Shown: positions 1-11,514 of the stretch, one piece after another
Numbering within the stretch: the stretch's first letter is position 1
How the letters are laid out: every line of letters starts with the position of its first letter
NCBI RefSeq assembly: GCF_963676685.1
Contig: NC_092357.1
Location: forward strand, 68,042,971 to 68,106,970
DNA length: 64,000 nucleotides
From: Mytilus edulis
Taxonomy: Eukaryota; Mollusca; Bivalvia; Mytilida; Mytilidae
Direction: 5' to 3'
The notes under the pieces: model-generated
What the model was told of the DNA's origin: nothing
What the model saw: only the letters and a program-made list of their open reading frames with translations
Database searches by the model: none
Position numbers and translations under genes: made by a program

Positions 1-1189
1 GATACAAGTCTCCACTAGATCAAATATTGTAGCAGTTAGCAAATATAGGTGAACATGGTAAACAGCCTTCAATAATGAGCATTTATACACCTTTTTTTCT
101 TGGTTGAAATTTCAGGTATAAATTGCTGTTGTATATTAGTGAAATCCTTCATATAACAACAAAATTATTGGCCTAAATTATGTACAAAAAAATAACAAAC
201 AAATATACACATGATACATGGCACAGACACCATACAGAAATTGAGAATGTGGCGGGTTAAACATCTAAGCCGGATCCTAACCATTCCTCTAACCATAGGT
301 CAATGTAATACATAGAAACCACTTAAAATTTAAATCTGAGAAAATCTTGCTACTAAATTATCAATGCATGTACAAATATATATCAACAATATTTTCTCAA
401 CTGAGTGATGGTGCTAATCTGTAACATTTTAATTTGCATAAGGACAGTACTGGTTTATATGAAGCTGGGTGTGATTTAGATGTTAGTTACAAAAATGTAA
501 CTTGTTATAATTATTATTACTGATATCTATACATGTAAATCAACTATCAGTCATGTCAGTGTCACCAAATGAATATTACATGTACAAAAAAGCTGAGATG
601 AATAAAATAGTTTAAAATTGAACACAATTGAGTAATAGCTAAGTATTTAAGACTCTGCTATTAAATTCCCCATTTTTCCTTTCTTAAATTAAAGAAAATA
701 ATGATTTTCATATACATGTATGACGATATTTTACAGCTTTCTGAAAGGGATTTTTTTATTTAGGCAAGCACTTTCTACTGCTTTTTATGCTTCTTATAAT
801 GTAATATAAAGGGTAGAAAAAAGTTAATAATCAAACTTCAGAACTAGAGACCCCTTGACCACCAAACTGTGAAAAGTCAACCTCCACCAATGAAACTTCA
901 GGAAAAATTGAAAGTCTGTGTTAATGCATGTACTTTTAAGAATACATTTTTCATGTTTTTCAAAATACATTAAGTTTTAAGTAGAAGTACAGATTAGTTA
1001 TTTTTCAAATAATTTATTCATATTCATTGCCTTGTCACGCATATGTTCTGAATTACACTTGCACCTTAAGAAAGTTTCTTATTCAAATATTGTAAAAAAT
1101 TATCAATGACAGTGGACAATACTTCCTTTCATTCTTTTAATGTCAACAAGGCTCCCAGTTGAATGCCATAATTTGACCTTCTTAGGCCC

Positions 1190-1425
1190 GAGAACACAGT
1201 TATTTTGTAGTGCATTTCTTTTAGACAATAAATTCAAATTAAAAAAATCTGCACCTGCTCTTTCTCAAAATGATTTTACAGTGTAGTGTACTACCAGTGA
1301 GACAAATAATATCAAAATTATACAAACTTCTACCAGCTCTAACTCAAAATATTGACAAATCTGTGTTTAGGGGATGTAAAATTCAGTTTGACAGCTTCAG
1401 ACGTGCTAAAATTTACTTTTATAAA
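1190..1425 (+). repeat. Dispersed repeat, copy 1 (paired with 51605-51840)
   Basis: The segment shares its order of short blocks with 51605-51840: TTAGACAATAAAT, then a CACCTGC block, then GCTCTAACTCAAAATAT and TTTGACAGCTTC. The two copies are diverged but collinear over about 230 bases in the same orientation. The family is not identified. Confidence 0.6.
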
Positions 1426-1547
1426 TTGTTATTTGGACGGATAGTTGTCTCAAACACACCACATCTTCCTATATATCTATGTATAACAGTGTGTAGAAAA
1501 ATATTCAATACACTACTTTGTGAATTCTGTCAGTGAATATTTCATCA

Positions 1548-1562
1548 GGGGGGGGGGGGGGG
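1548..1562. repeat. G homopolymer run
   Basis: Fifteen consecutive G. It lies in non-coding DNA and is prone to length error and polymorphism. Confidence 0.9.
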
Positions 1563-2039
1563 CAATAGGGGTCTGTTAACAGGTTAACAACACCTAGATT
1601 TTGGCAAAAACAGGTCACAAAAAATGCTGATAACATTTAACGAACAACTTGATCTCAAATAACAGTTACCAGCACCTTGAAAAGGGCCATAACAGGTTAA
1701 CACAAAAAGGTATATTTCCCCCACCCCATCCCCACCCCCTCATTCCATATATTTTTTTTAAAATAGAAAGTTCAGAAATATACTTTTGTGTGAATACAAG
1801 GGATTTTCAAGTCAGACTGAGGTGGTGATGTTTCAAACATTTATTAGCACGGAATTCACTGCCAAGTTATCAATTTTAATTTGTTATGATGGATCATGGA
1901 GTGCGGAAACTGAGAGCCTCTAGGCTCTTACTCTGCAAATTGCAATATATCTATACATTTTTACATTTATAAATGATATTATAGGGCCGGTGGCAATATA
2001 AGATAGTTTTCTATTAGAAAAATCTACTTACGGGTGTCT

Positions 2040-2170
2040 ACTATTTCCGATGTAATTTACAGGTTGTAGTTTGTTCGGCTTCAGCATCTAAAATGGCGCC
2101 AACGATAGCGTGCCTCAATCGATACTCCTCTGGGGTCACCTTAAACTACGTAGAGTATTGCAAGAGTCTT
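2040..2170 (+). promoter_or_regulatory. Possible promoter or first exon around a YY1-like AAAATGGCGCC site
   Basis: A GC-richer island in AT-rich DNA contains AAAATGGCGCC at about 2089, which resembles the YY1/initiator-downstream motif found around animal transcription starts. The ATG at 2093 opens a frame of 81 codons. It ends in low-complexity sequence, so at most its first part would be coding. A possible donor (TAC then GTAGAG, about 2150) would end in phase 0, compatible with the candidate micro-exon at 3618. If real, this would be the 5' end of the death-domain gene. That is inference only. Confidence 0.25.
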
Positions 2171-2825
2171 CCGAATAATTTGTGCACTGCGAGATTGATT
2201 GGCAACTTTCGTTTAATAGATTTTTCCTGCCTCAAATTTACCCAAAATGAAATTTATATGGAAAACATAAAGAAAATAAGTGATAATGGTTTTTTTTCAT
2301 TTCCAATATTAAAAAAAAATACATCAAAATTTAATTAAACATGATTACGCGTTTTCAAGTCACTATGATCATCCCGACATCCCGTATTTTTTTAAGAACA
2401 TCTGTAATTCTTTAATTTATAACTGATAAGTGAAGTTGACAAATTTTTCACCACGGTACCAGTCAGTAATTGCACAAATGTATTTGCAATCACTTATAAA
2501 GTTTCAGATGCTTTAATATTCAATAAATAAATAATACTTCGGCAATCTGTTGATTTTTAACTCAAGTCGCAGCGGTTTGTGCAGCAGTTTGACTTTGAGC
2601 TACTTATTTTTTTTAATATCAAAAATATTAATTAATTAAATAGGAAGAAGCAAGAATTAAAGTTGATTATTTTTTCTATTTAATTAAGGGGACATGGTAC
2701 ACTTTCAGTTAACATAAACCGTCTTCTTTCTAATTTTTATTTTATTCTTAAAAGGGGAGCAACCCCTGATAATCACTGTGAAAGTTTCACCCGTTTTTTA
2801 TCCAAATTTAAAAAATCTGAACATG

Positions 2826-3090
2826 CCTTGACATGGTCTGACAACATCTTAACGTAATTTTCTATCCGTAGTCTGTTTTGGTCTGACACAGTCGTAACGG
2901 ATCTTAACAGCCCGCTAGACGATTCAGTCTTTTCCGTCTTGACATGCCTTAACGAACTGATTTACCTGATGAGGCTATCGATCTGAACGACGACTGAACG
3001 ACCTTAAATATCTTGACGAATTTCTCTAGCGGTAAATCCAGTCAATCAAGATGCGATCAGACCAAAATGACCGTTTCAGACTGAAATCGT
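2826..3090. repeat. Degenerate short-motif tract (CTTAACG / CTGACA / CTTGAC words)
   Basis: The words CTTGAC, GTCTGAC, CTTAACG and CTGAACGAC recur irregularly over about 260 bases. There is no fixed period. It looks like a decayed tandem or terminal repeat region of an unknown element. Confidence 0.45.
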
Positions 3091-3617
3091 GCTACTAGTG
3101 TATTAGAATGAGTATTAAATACTGATAAATGATTAGTTGTGTTTGAATTTTGTATATAGTTAAGATACCATACAGATACTCAGACATTACTTTTCATAAG
3201 TGGACAACAAACTTGCAATGTTATGGCAAAAAAACAGAAACGACGAAAATACAAACAGCCTTCAAATAATATCAATTGATAAAACCAAGTACTCAGAAAC
3301 AAAAACCTTAGCAGACCGGGAGGTGATAAAATGTTACCGTGCTATATAGATTAGATATGTATAGTTAAATATTGAGGCAAACTTACGAAACGCGCGTCTG
3401 GCGTAAAAAAAATATAATCCTGATACTTTTGATAACTGTTTACCAATGTTATCAATTTGTTTATCTATCTAGATGATGCAAAAAAGTTAGAAAACAAACT
3501 AACTGAGGAAATATAAATGATCAGTAACACGAAAATACGATATAGGGTTACATTATGTGTCATAGAAGTCTGCTTCCCTCTGCAAGTGTATCATTTCTTT
3601 TGTAATTTTTTTTTCAG

Positions 3618-3648
3618 AATAGAGAGCATTGCGACCCAAACTGTAAAG
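3618..3648 (+). CDS. Candidate micro-exon upstream of the death-domain exons
   Basis: A strong acceptor (long T tract, then CAG) is followed by 31 bases and a GTAATT donor. Read in phase 0 it gives NREHCDPNCK plus one G. That G would complete a glycine codon with the first two bases of the exon at 5575, so the phase is compatible. The exon is very short and has no similarity support, so treat it as a candidate only. Confidence 0.35.
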
Positions 3649-3743
3649 GTAATTTAACGAGAGGAATGATTAAGTGAATATTTGAAGTTGTTAAAATCAA
3701 AACCTTTGCACATCTGAAATGTGTATACGTTAAAATACAATAC

Positions 3744-3746
<3 letters not shown>

Positions 3747-3809
<63 letters not shown>
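3747..3809. repeat. (AG)n microsatellite, about 31 units
   Basis: Uninterrupted AG dinucleotide repeat. Serine-leucine open frames on the minus strand across this tract are artefacts of the repeat. Confidence 0.97.
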
Positions 3810-3812
<3 letters not shown>

Positions 3813-3839
3813 AGGGGTGACACTATATAGCAAGGTACT

Positions 3840-4965
3840 CAAATTTAGCCTGATGTAACCTTTTATATGATATACCAGCCATGAAGATGGATTTATTAGC
3901 AGTATAGCTAAATATCTATAGTACAGGATTGTGAGATACAGTCACATATTAAATAAATATTTTAAGAGTACGTCTAAACAAGTTATAATTCTACGACGGA
4001 CCGATCCACTGCATCACTAGTGAAGGACGTATACGGATGATTATATTCATTTTTGCTCTAAGTATCAACACAGCATTGTTAAATCTGCAAATTAGCGGAA
4101 TTAAATTTGAGTTGTTTCCTCGCCAGTATTCGAACCTTTGCTATTTTGACTTTGAGACAACACTGTTTGAACTGTGTCAAGCTCTCTAGACCACTTAGCC
4201 ACCGAGACTGAACTGATAATTCAGGTTTCAGTGGCCTAGTTTTACCTTTCTTCGTCAGTAGAATGTAGTTTTGTAATACCTTACATGTTACTTTACAATG
4301 TAGGTATGACGATGGAATTAAGTGTAGATTAGATAAAGCATCATAAGATATATAATGAAAGAGTTTTAATTATTGATTTGTTTTTATGGTTTAATTAGCT
4401 TTCATTAATTTCGTGTTCATTTGACCTAATAATACAATTGTAATGTGTTTTTTTGTTATTTAATGGTGTTTTTTTATGAAGGGTACTATCTTGAATAATG
4501 GTTTTTCTTTTACAAATTGTGACTTGGATAGAGGTTTGTCTCATTGGCACTCATACCACATATTCTTATATCTGAGCATTTACTATTTTTACTTCTGCTT
4601 CTGTAGTATTTCCGTTCTACATTGATAATGTACACCATACAACAAAATCATTTAATTTTATATGTGTACTTAATTCTTGTAGCGGCAGGTTGACTTTCTG
4701 AAATTATTCAACATCTCACAGCGGTATACTACTGTTGCCTTTATTTATTCACCACTTTATTTATTTTATTTATTTTTCTATTTGTCATAGCTCAAATTTA
4801 TTAGTTCAGTGTATGTTCACTACTGTTAAAATGTCTGTTGATACAATTTATACGATATTCCCGTGCTTGCATTTCCTATCATGATTTTCTTAAAAGAGGG
4901 TTGCTGCTCACAAGAAAGCTATTAAGTCAAGAGTTCCAAATGGTGAATTTGAAATCATCCCTATG
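3840..4965. other. Non-coding stretch between repeats
   Basis: No exon is recognised. The stretch contains a tRNA-like SINE head (4120-4207). It also contains repeat fragments ending in GTATACTACTGTTGCC near 4720-4750, a word shared with 11880 and 32970. Confidence 0.5.
4120..4207 (-). repeat. tRNA-like SINE head or tRNA pseudogene (Leu/Ser type)
   Basis: Read on the minus strand, the segment has a box A-like TGGCTAAGTGG followed about 60 bases later by a box B-like GGTTCGAATAC. That spacing suits a type II tRNA with a long variable arm. The acceptor arms do not pair convincingly, so a functional tRNA gene is unlikely. An RNA polymerase III promoter of a SINE is the better reading. Confidence 0.55.
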
Positions 4966-5352
4966 TAAATTTTACGGACGCCATCACGAGTTGGTTGACC
5001 GTTATGGAATAATAGTTTCACGAATAATGTCGGATATGTTCCTTACATCGTTATTATAATCCCCTTCCCTTTCATGAATGTTACTTACCAAATAGACTAG
5101 TTACCGGATTTGTTATAACACGAGCAACACGACGGGTGTCACATGTGGAGCAGGATCTCCTTACACTTCCGGAGCACCTGAGATCACCTCTAGTTTGTTG
5201 TGGGGTTCCTGTTGCTTATTCTTTCGTTTTCTATGTTGGGTCATATGTACTATTGTTTGTCTATTTGTCTTTTTCATTTTTCGGCCATGGCGTTGTCAGT
5301 TTATTTTCAATTTACGAGTGTGACTGTCCCTCTTGTATCTTTCGTCATTCCT
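4966..5352 (+). repeat. Dispersed repeat family C, copy 1
   Basis: Contains CGACGGGTGTCACATGTGGA, then CTTCCGGAGCACCTGAGAT, then GCCATGGCGTTGTCAG. The same series occurs at 24970-25318, 26995-27248 and 59765-60003. All four copies lie in the same orientation. Open frames through this block are repeat-derived, not genes. Confidence 0.85.
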
Positions 5353-5574
5353 TAAGCCAATTCAATTGATATTTTATGGTGTGTCTTTCTATGTTTTGAT
5401 ATTACACTATTGTTTTATGTAAGGGTGAGGCTTGGTTCTTATTTTCACGCTGAAACCCGGTGCATTTGTTTGCATTTGTTAATGAGTAAAGGCTCCGTGT
5501 TTTTCTTTTACAAATGGTGACTTGGATAGAGGATTGTTTATATATTATACTATTTTAACTTTTTATCCTTCAAG

Positions 5575-5858
5575 GTCTTGAAAACGAAATCCTACTTTTG
5601 AAGCCTAATGATCAGCATTTTGTACAGCTTGCACGACAAATTGGAATTGGTGACTTCCATGACTTCTTCATTCATCTTGGAATGGCGAAATCCGATTACG
5701 ACAACTTGAATTTTCGTTATTTTTCAAACCCCATGGATTTTATGTTGATGGGCTTATTCGAATGGAAGAATAAAGCAGACATCAAATCGACTGCAACATT
5801 TGAAAAGTTGTTGTTGCAGGCTCTAACAGCTATAGGATTGGAACACTATCTTTGTCAC
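5575..5858 (+). CDS. Death-domain gene exon a (first death-like module)
   Basis: Acceptor TTTTTATCCTTCAAG and donor GTGAGA. The exon begins with the last two bases of a split codon and ends in phase 0 after a histidine. The reading frame is open throughout, with residues starting LENEILLLKPNDQHF. Confidence 0.65.
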
Positions 5859-7021
5859 GTGAGATTAGTACATCTACACTCTGTTTTTGTGGTGTATGGG
5901 CATCACACTTTTTAAATCATTTGATCTTATTGTTTGATACATTTATTTGAATATACACTGGCTTCTCTTCAGATAGTAGAGAGACACCTTAAATAGCTAA
6001 AGTTTCACTATTGATGGAGGTGGATCACCAAAATACAAACAAAATAATCACATAAAACAAAAAATCCAATGTTGCATGGGGGATACAGTGTTTATAAAAA
6101 AAATAAACAAATCATATGGTTGTGGTTTACTAGAATAGAATTGCCATAACTTATATGTACGTATTGATAAAACCATACGTTAAAAACTGAGACAGGGAAA
6201 TTTTATCCTGTTTGCTACTGATTTTGAATGTTTCATTCCTATTTTTGCTATTAATTTAGGTTAACTTCATACAAGTTATTCTATTTTATATTTCAGGTAC
6301 ACAGAGAGGACCACAGTCTTGCTGGTATGTCTATTTTCATTGCTACATTACTGATGAAAGTCTTTTAATTGATATTGAGTCTGATGATAAATCCCGTTTC
6401 TTTGAATACCTTTATTATAAGAACTATTCTACTTAAAGTCTGTGCCTTTAAAAATATGTGATGTTTAGGCTGAATAATTTAAAGGAAAATCTGTTCTGCT
6501 TAAATTCTGCAAGACAAAAAGGAGAACAAATTATATTAATGATGACAAAAATTCATTACATAGAGTTTCCTAAGCTCGACGCAAAATATATGTATCAATG
6601 AGTTGTATCGTAGTCCGTGTGTGTCCAAAATTAAAACATAGAGGGTAGGTTATATTAGTTATTATTTTATTCTCATTTCAAAATGAACTCCATAATTTTA
6701 TTTACAGAAACAGCCGAGAGTCGCCTCCAAGATGTTCCGTCAGATCATGTTATCAATAGTTTAACAGATCAGACGTTAATAGGTGATTGTGTTGTCCATT
6801 TAGGAGTTGAATTAGGTCTCAGCATTGGCAACATCAAGGAGGCTATGTTCAATTTTCCAAGGGATTTGAATGGTCAAATTCATGCTATCCTAACAAAATG
6901 GAAGGACCGGAATAATACCAACAGACCAATACCGACAATTTATCGGTTAATGGTAGCTTTAAAACGTATTGAAGCTGCTGAGGGACTGTCCTTTGTGAAG
7001 AAAGCATACAATATAAAGTAG
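5575..7021 (+). CDS. 3' end of a gene encoding two death-domain-like modules (three exons, 5' part unresolved)
   Basis: Three exons (5575-5858, 6297-6324, 6708-7021) join in phase into about 207 codons ending at a TAG. The first exon encodes an amphipathic helical module: LARQIGIGDFHDFF, then LGMAKSDYDNL, a WKN segment and ALTAIGLEHYL. The last exon encodes a second, similar module: LIGDCVVHLGVELGLS, then ILTKWK and LMVALKRIEAAEGL. The order (LA..IG, LG(M), a mid-domain WK and a final hydrophobic helix with L..A/IG(L)) is the usual death-domain signature; death domains are about 80-90 residue six-helix bundles that assemble apoptotic or innate immune signalling complexes. A basic/acidic linker (HREDH) joins the modules. 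Whether this is a two-domain adaptor or the tail of a larger receptor or kinase cannot be seen. The upstream part may lie at 2.0-3.7 kb or before the window. Tandem death domains are common in expanded bivalve immune gene sets. Confidence 0.6.
6297..6324 (+). CDS. Death-domain gene exon b (28-base linker exon)
   Basis: Acceptor TATATTTCAG and donor GTATGT. It reads VHREDHSLA in phase 0 and leaves one G, which completes a glutamate codon with the next exon. The exact phase fit at both ends supports this very small exon. Confidence 0.6.
6708..7021 (+). CDS. Death-domain gene terminal exon (second death-like module)
   Basis: Acceptor TTTATTTACAG. The exon reads ETAESRLQDVPSDHV and onward to YNIK and a TAG at 7019-7021. 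It supplies the whole second module. Confidence 0.65.
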
Positions 7022-7232
7022 AACATCGAACGATTTAAACACATAGGATGAATCGAGAATGGGAAGTAACACGTTATAGGCAATTGCTGCAAAAAAAAAT
7101 GTATTTTGTATCTCTTACTCTTTATATTTGTCCAGATGAGTTTTGCAAATTTTTGAAAAAAGTATTCTCATGAATGAAGATTACAAAACTCAATCAAAAG
7201 ATGATTTACTCTGAGACATTATATATCAACAG

Positions 7233-7378
7233 GACTTGACACTCTTGATTTTGTTGTCGAGTCTGTGCTAAATACCGATGTGGTAATGAAACTGAGATGT
7301 GTGGAATACGTACTCGGAACTATTGATGACAACCTAGGCTCTACATTAACAATTCGGATTAATACAGTTTTAAAGTGA
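7233..7378 (+). CDS. Candidate additional or alternative 3' exon, 47 codons, unidentified
   Basis: After an acceptor-like TATATATCAACAG, one frame (starting at 7235) stays open for 47 codons to a TGA at 7376-7378. It begins LDTLDFVVESVLNTD and ends RINTVLK, with normal coding-like composition in otherwise AT-rich DNA. It would need a donor in phase 1. None is obvious in the preceding exon, so it may be an alternative last exon, a decayed exon or chance. Confidence 0.3.
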
Positions 7379-7639
7379 TAATTGGATTTTTTCTTATATT
7401 ATTTAAGACAAATGTGTAATAATTCAATTAATTCCAAAATGATAGATTAATCAATTATATAATTACTAAAGCTGTTTTTCAAAATGACAAACTGTAATTG
7501 TCGATCTTAATTATCTTTCCCTCCTGAACTATAATGATCTTTCCCTCCTGTACATATATCTATTTCTTAATTATTTATAATCCAAAATAAAATTGAATTT
7601 TCTCTTAAAGGATTCGAATGTCCTGCTTTATATTTTTTT

Positions 7640-8620
7640 TCAAAACAGATACCCCCTCATCAACCCCAACACCAACAAAATTGAAAACATTGTTTGTGCT
7701 TTTAAATTTAGAAATAAATGATTCTTAGAAGAAAATTATTTTTATAAAAAGTTGTGATCGCAAATTATTTTCTAAGTAGAAAATTGTAATTATAAATAGT
7801 TTTAAACACATTGTATTCTAAGTGAAAAAAAAATATTGTTATAAATTCATCTTAGTAGAAAATTATTATCATAAATAGTTTTGATCAAAAATTGTTTTCT
7901 AAGTAGAAAATTATAATTATAAATAGTTTTGATCACAAATTGTTTTCTAAGTAGAAGATTATTATTATAAATAGTTTTAATCACAAATTGTTTTCTTAAG
8001 CCCCAGTCCCACTAGACCACGATCGCACCACGCTCAACGCGATTATTTTCTGAGTAGAACATTATTATTATAAATAGTTTAAAACACATTGTATTCTTAG
8101 TTATTTTATTGTGTATATAAATATTTGTTATTATTTTGCATTTTTATTTTGTTATGTTGTGTCATATACTATAGATATCTAGGTTTATGGCAATAAAGAT
8201 TTGAATTAAAGTTAAAAAAAAAACTTTGTAATAAATTAATCTTAGTAGAAAACTATTTTCATGATTTTCATAAGTAGTTTTAATCACAATTTTTTTTTAT
8301 AAGTAGAAAATTAGTATCATAAATAGTTAAAATCACAAATTGTTTTGTTAGCAGGAAATTATAATTATAAACTGTTTTGATCACAAATTGTTTTACAAGT
8401 AGAAGATAATTATTATGAATAGTTTTAAACACATTGTATTCTTAATAAAAAAAAACATATTTTGATAAATAAATCTTAGAAAAAATTATTATCATGATTA
8501 TCATTAATAGTTTTAATCACAAATTATTTTCTTATTATAAAATTGTTATTTGAAATGGGTTTAATCTCAAATTAATTTCTTATCAGAAAATTATTATAAT
8601 AATACCTATGCTTTTGATTA
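7640..8620. repeat. Degenerate AT-rich minisatellite, unit about 45-50 bases
   Basis: The words AAGTAGAAAATTATTAT, ATAAATAGTTTTAATC and ACAAATTGTTTTCT recur in order about twelve times. Two foreign pieces interrupt the array. One is a GC-richer segment at about 8000-8042 (CCCAGTCCCACTAGACCACG). The other is at about 8095-8222 and ends in GGCAATAAAGATTTGAATT plus an A tract, like the polyadenylated 3' end of a retroelement. Confidence 0.8.
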
Positions 8621-8964
8621 ACAATAATATGATCTTACTAAAAGTATCAAAAGAAATACATATCCAACTTTTAATACTGCATACCAAACAAGAAAGGTAG
8701 AAAAAAGTATCCAAAGCCGATTATAAAAAAAATCCTTTGTTAATTTTTCATTTAGTTTCTCTAGTACAAAAACAAAAGCTCCTCATGAAGTTTGAAGAGA
8801 ATATTTAATTGAAACTTATACATTTCTCTTACAAAATTAAATCGATGCATTTAGTGATACTATACTATTTTTGTATTCGATTATAAAAACATCATGAATT
8901 TAGTGAACGAATGAAATGTTGGATGGCTTTCAATTAAATATTATCAAACATAACTTTAAAATAA

Positions 8965-9440
8965 AAACAAGAATGTGTCCACAGTACACGGATGCCCCAC
9001 TCGCACTATCATTTCCTATGTTTAGTGGACCGTGAAATTGGGATAAATTCTCTAATTTGGCATTGAAATTAGAATGATCTTATCAAAGGGAACATGTATA
9101 CTAAGTTCAAGTTGATTGGACTTCTACTTTATCAAAAACTACCTTGACCAAAAACTTTAACCTGAAATTTGCACTATCATTTTCTATGTTCAGTGAACCG
9201 TAAATTTGGGGTCAAAACTCTAATTTGGCATTTAAATTAGAAAGATCATATCATAGGGCACATGTATACTAAGTTTCAAGTTGATTGGACTTCAACTTCA
9301 TCAAAAACTACCTTGACCAAAAACTTTAACCTGAAGCGGGACAGACGGACAAACGAACGGACAAACAGACGGACGGACGAACGGACGCACAGACCAGAAA
9401 ACATAATGCCCCTCTTCGATCGTAGGTGGGGCATAAAAAG
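8965..9440 (+). repeat. Dispersed mollusc repeat with internal duplication and GGACGGACGAACGG tract
   Basis: Two diverged direct copies (about 8985-9160 and 9170-9330) share GCACTATCATTT, TCTAATTTGGCATT, CATGTATACTAAGTT and AACTACCTTGACCAAAAAC. They are followed by a tract of GACGGACGAACGG words and ATAATGCCCC...GTAGGTGGGGCATAAAA. The inverted GGGCAT/ATGCCCC ends suggest the 3' terminus of a non-autonomous element. Confidence 0.7.
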
Positions 9441-11510
9441 TTTGTAAGTTTAATTCAAATTTGCATTAGAAAACATTGCAATTGTTAAAAAGAAATGTTA
9501 TAGTGTCTGTTTTTTTTTTTTTTTTCAAACTATTTGTAATTATCATTATAATAAGTATCACGTAAATATTTTATTAATTCATTGCGGGTTCTTTTTTGTT
9601 AGAAGTCTGTCGTGTATATCATATTGAAATTATATATTTTAAATTCGTTTTCCTTTCCATTTACTTTGGAACAGAAACTACATTTTATCCAATTTTTAGT
9701 ATATCTTAGTCGAGCAGGAAACTCTGAATTAAAGCAGGACACCGTAACTGTTTTACTTTGTGTGTTCTAAGATATTGGTTGTTTTTCTCCGTTTCAATTG
9801 ATACGTACAATCTTATGACATTTTCTGAATTTTTAAAACATTACTAAATTTATATTAGAATTTATTGCTGAATGGTAATTCACTACCGGAAAACTAGGTG
9901 ATTCATGGTTTTTTTAATTGTTTATCACGCCAAATGTTCAGTGTTTTCAACTATCTCACGAAATGTGCATTTTAGTCATTTGGTCACGGTGTTGTCTGCA
10001 TATTCTTTGATTTGTGGATTTCTTTCTACACTCACTAAAGGAAACACTTAATTGTTTATTTGATTTTTTTTCTTATTCTATTTTGCTTCGTCAGTGAGAT
10101 GTTATGTGATATGGGTACTTTTGTAGGTAAATAATGATATAGGAAGTATAAACCATATTAATTACAATGTAATAAATAGTTTAAATAGATAATTTGTGAC
10201 ATCGCAATAATATTTGACGTTTAGTAGCTGATTTGTGTCAAGTCAGTTCAATAACAATAAACTTGGGTGATTCGAAAGATATAAAAGGAATACTCTAACT
10301 CAATTGTAGGAACACAAACCGATAACTTCAGGCAAAAGATGAAAACAGACCAATAACAGTGAACAATCTCATTACAGAAAAATAAAGACTGACCATATCC
10401 AACCAAAACAAAAAAATTGAAGATCACAAGTGATACAGGGTACGCAGATCACATGACCCTGTGTTGTAGACCATGTCAGTACATACTAGTTATTATCAAA
10501 ATATACTAGTCAACAAAAGAAACGATGCAAGACTTTTTTCAAATTAAAGATGAAGCATTCCGTTTATAGTACCAATATTGAATGTAGTAATTATTAATGA
10601 CCATGGAAATATAAATCCGTTAAAAAAAATAACAAAAGTATTTAATGACGTCATTTGGCGAAATTAATATATTTTGACAAAATTTACATAAAACGACAAT
10701 TTTAAAAACAAAAGTTACAACTTATGATGCCGACCTTTCATTTGAAGGTAAAGACGATGTTTTCCATCAATTATCTTTGTTTTTAAATCACACAGTTTCT
10801 TCGTTTATTTGTAAAGCAAAGTTCGGCTCCACAAGATATCGTTTAAATGTATACATTATCAATTGATTTACCATAGACAGTATGTGTCAAGTGAAATTCA
10901 AAAAACTGTAGCAATCTTAAAACTGATATGAAAGGTTCCAAATTTACAGTGTGTTTTTTATATCTAAAGCATTGATTTGAGACCAAACCGTTTTTTTTTT
11001 GCATTTTTGTGGATTTCAAATACCATATTTTTACCAAAAATTAAAAAAAACCAATATTTTAACCCATAAGTAACAACATGAACATAACTTGATTGGCATA
11101 TCGAATATTTTAAAACAAATTTGAAAATTCATTTAGTACTAAGAAAATTGTGTGTCGATTTCTTATCCAACTTTCCGCAAAAATAATTTGCATCCTATGA
11201 CAGTTTTCACAAAAAGTTGGCACAACTTTTTTGATCTTTTGGTCCTCGAAGCTGTTCGACTTTGTGCTTGTTTCGGCTTTCAAACTTTTGTATCTGGGCG
11301 TCACTAGTAGATCTTGTGTGGACAAAATGCACTTCTGGTGTATTAAAATTTTGGCCTTGTTGCCTTTTGTTGGCTGTTGTTCGTGTGTTTCTTTGTCGAT
11401 TGTGTTCTCCAATTTATTTATATTGTAGTCCTGTGGTGTTGAGTTGTCATTTTAATGTTATATTTCACATGGCTATAAAAGAGGGAGGTTAGGCATGCCA
11501 CCAAACCATG
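9441..11510. other. Non-coding stretch, no gene recognised
   Basis: AT-rich, with a T run near 9515-9528. The short opposing frames at 10843-11037 and 11110-11428 show no recognisable domain. Their 3' part, from about 11220, belongs to a repeat fragment (TTTTGGTCCTCGAAGCTGTT...GGGCGTCACTAGTAG). Confidence 0.5.
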
Positions 11511-11514
11511 TTCA

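Larger units (their letters stand above)
1..2040. other. AT-rich non-coding stretch
   Basis: No credible exon was seen on either strand. The stretch holds scattered ACATGTA-type short motifs, a G run at 1548-1562 and one dispersed repeat copy (1190-1425, listed separately). The short open frame at 1270-1536 lies inside that repeat and shows no protein-like conservation that I recognise. Confidence 0.6.

Noticed and set aside
2093..2338. 81-codon frame starting MAPTIACLNRY as a complete small gene
   Set aside because: Its second half is low-complexity AT-rich sequence with no domain. Only the promoter or first-exon idea is kept, at low confidence.
3614..3842. Minus-strand Ser-Leu-rich open frames
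   Set aside because: They are translations of the (AG)n microsatellite at 3747-3809.
5136..5369. 77-codon hydrophobic frame, and the like at 59753-60013
   Set aside because: Both are the same dispersed family C repeat, present four times in the window.
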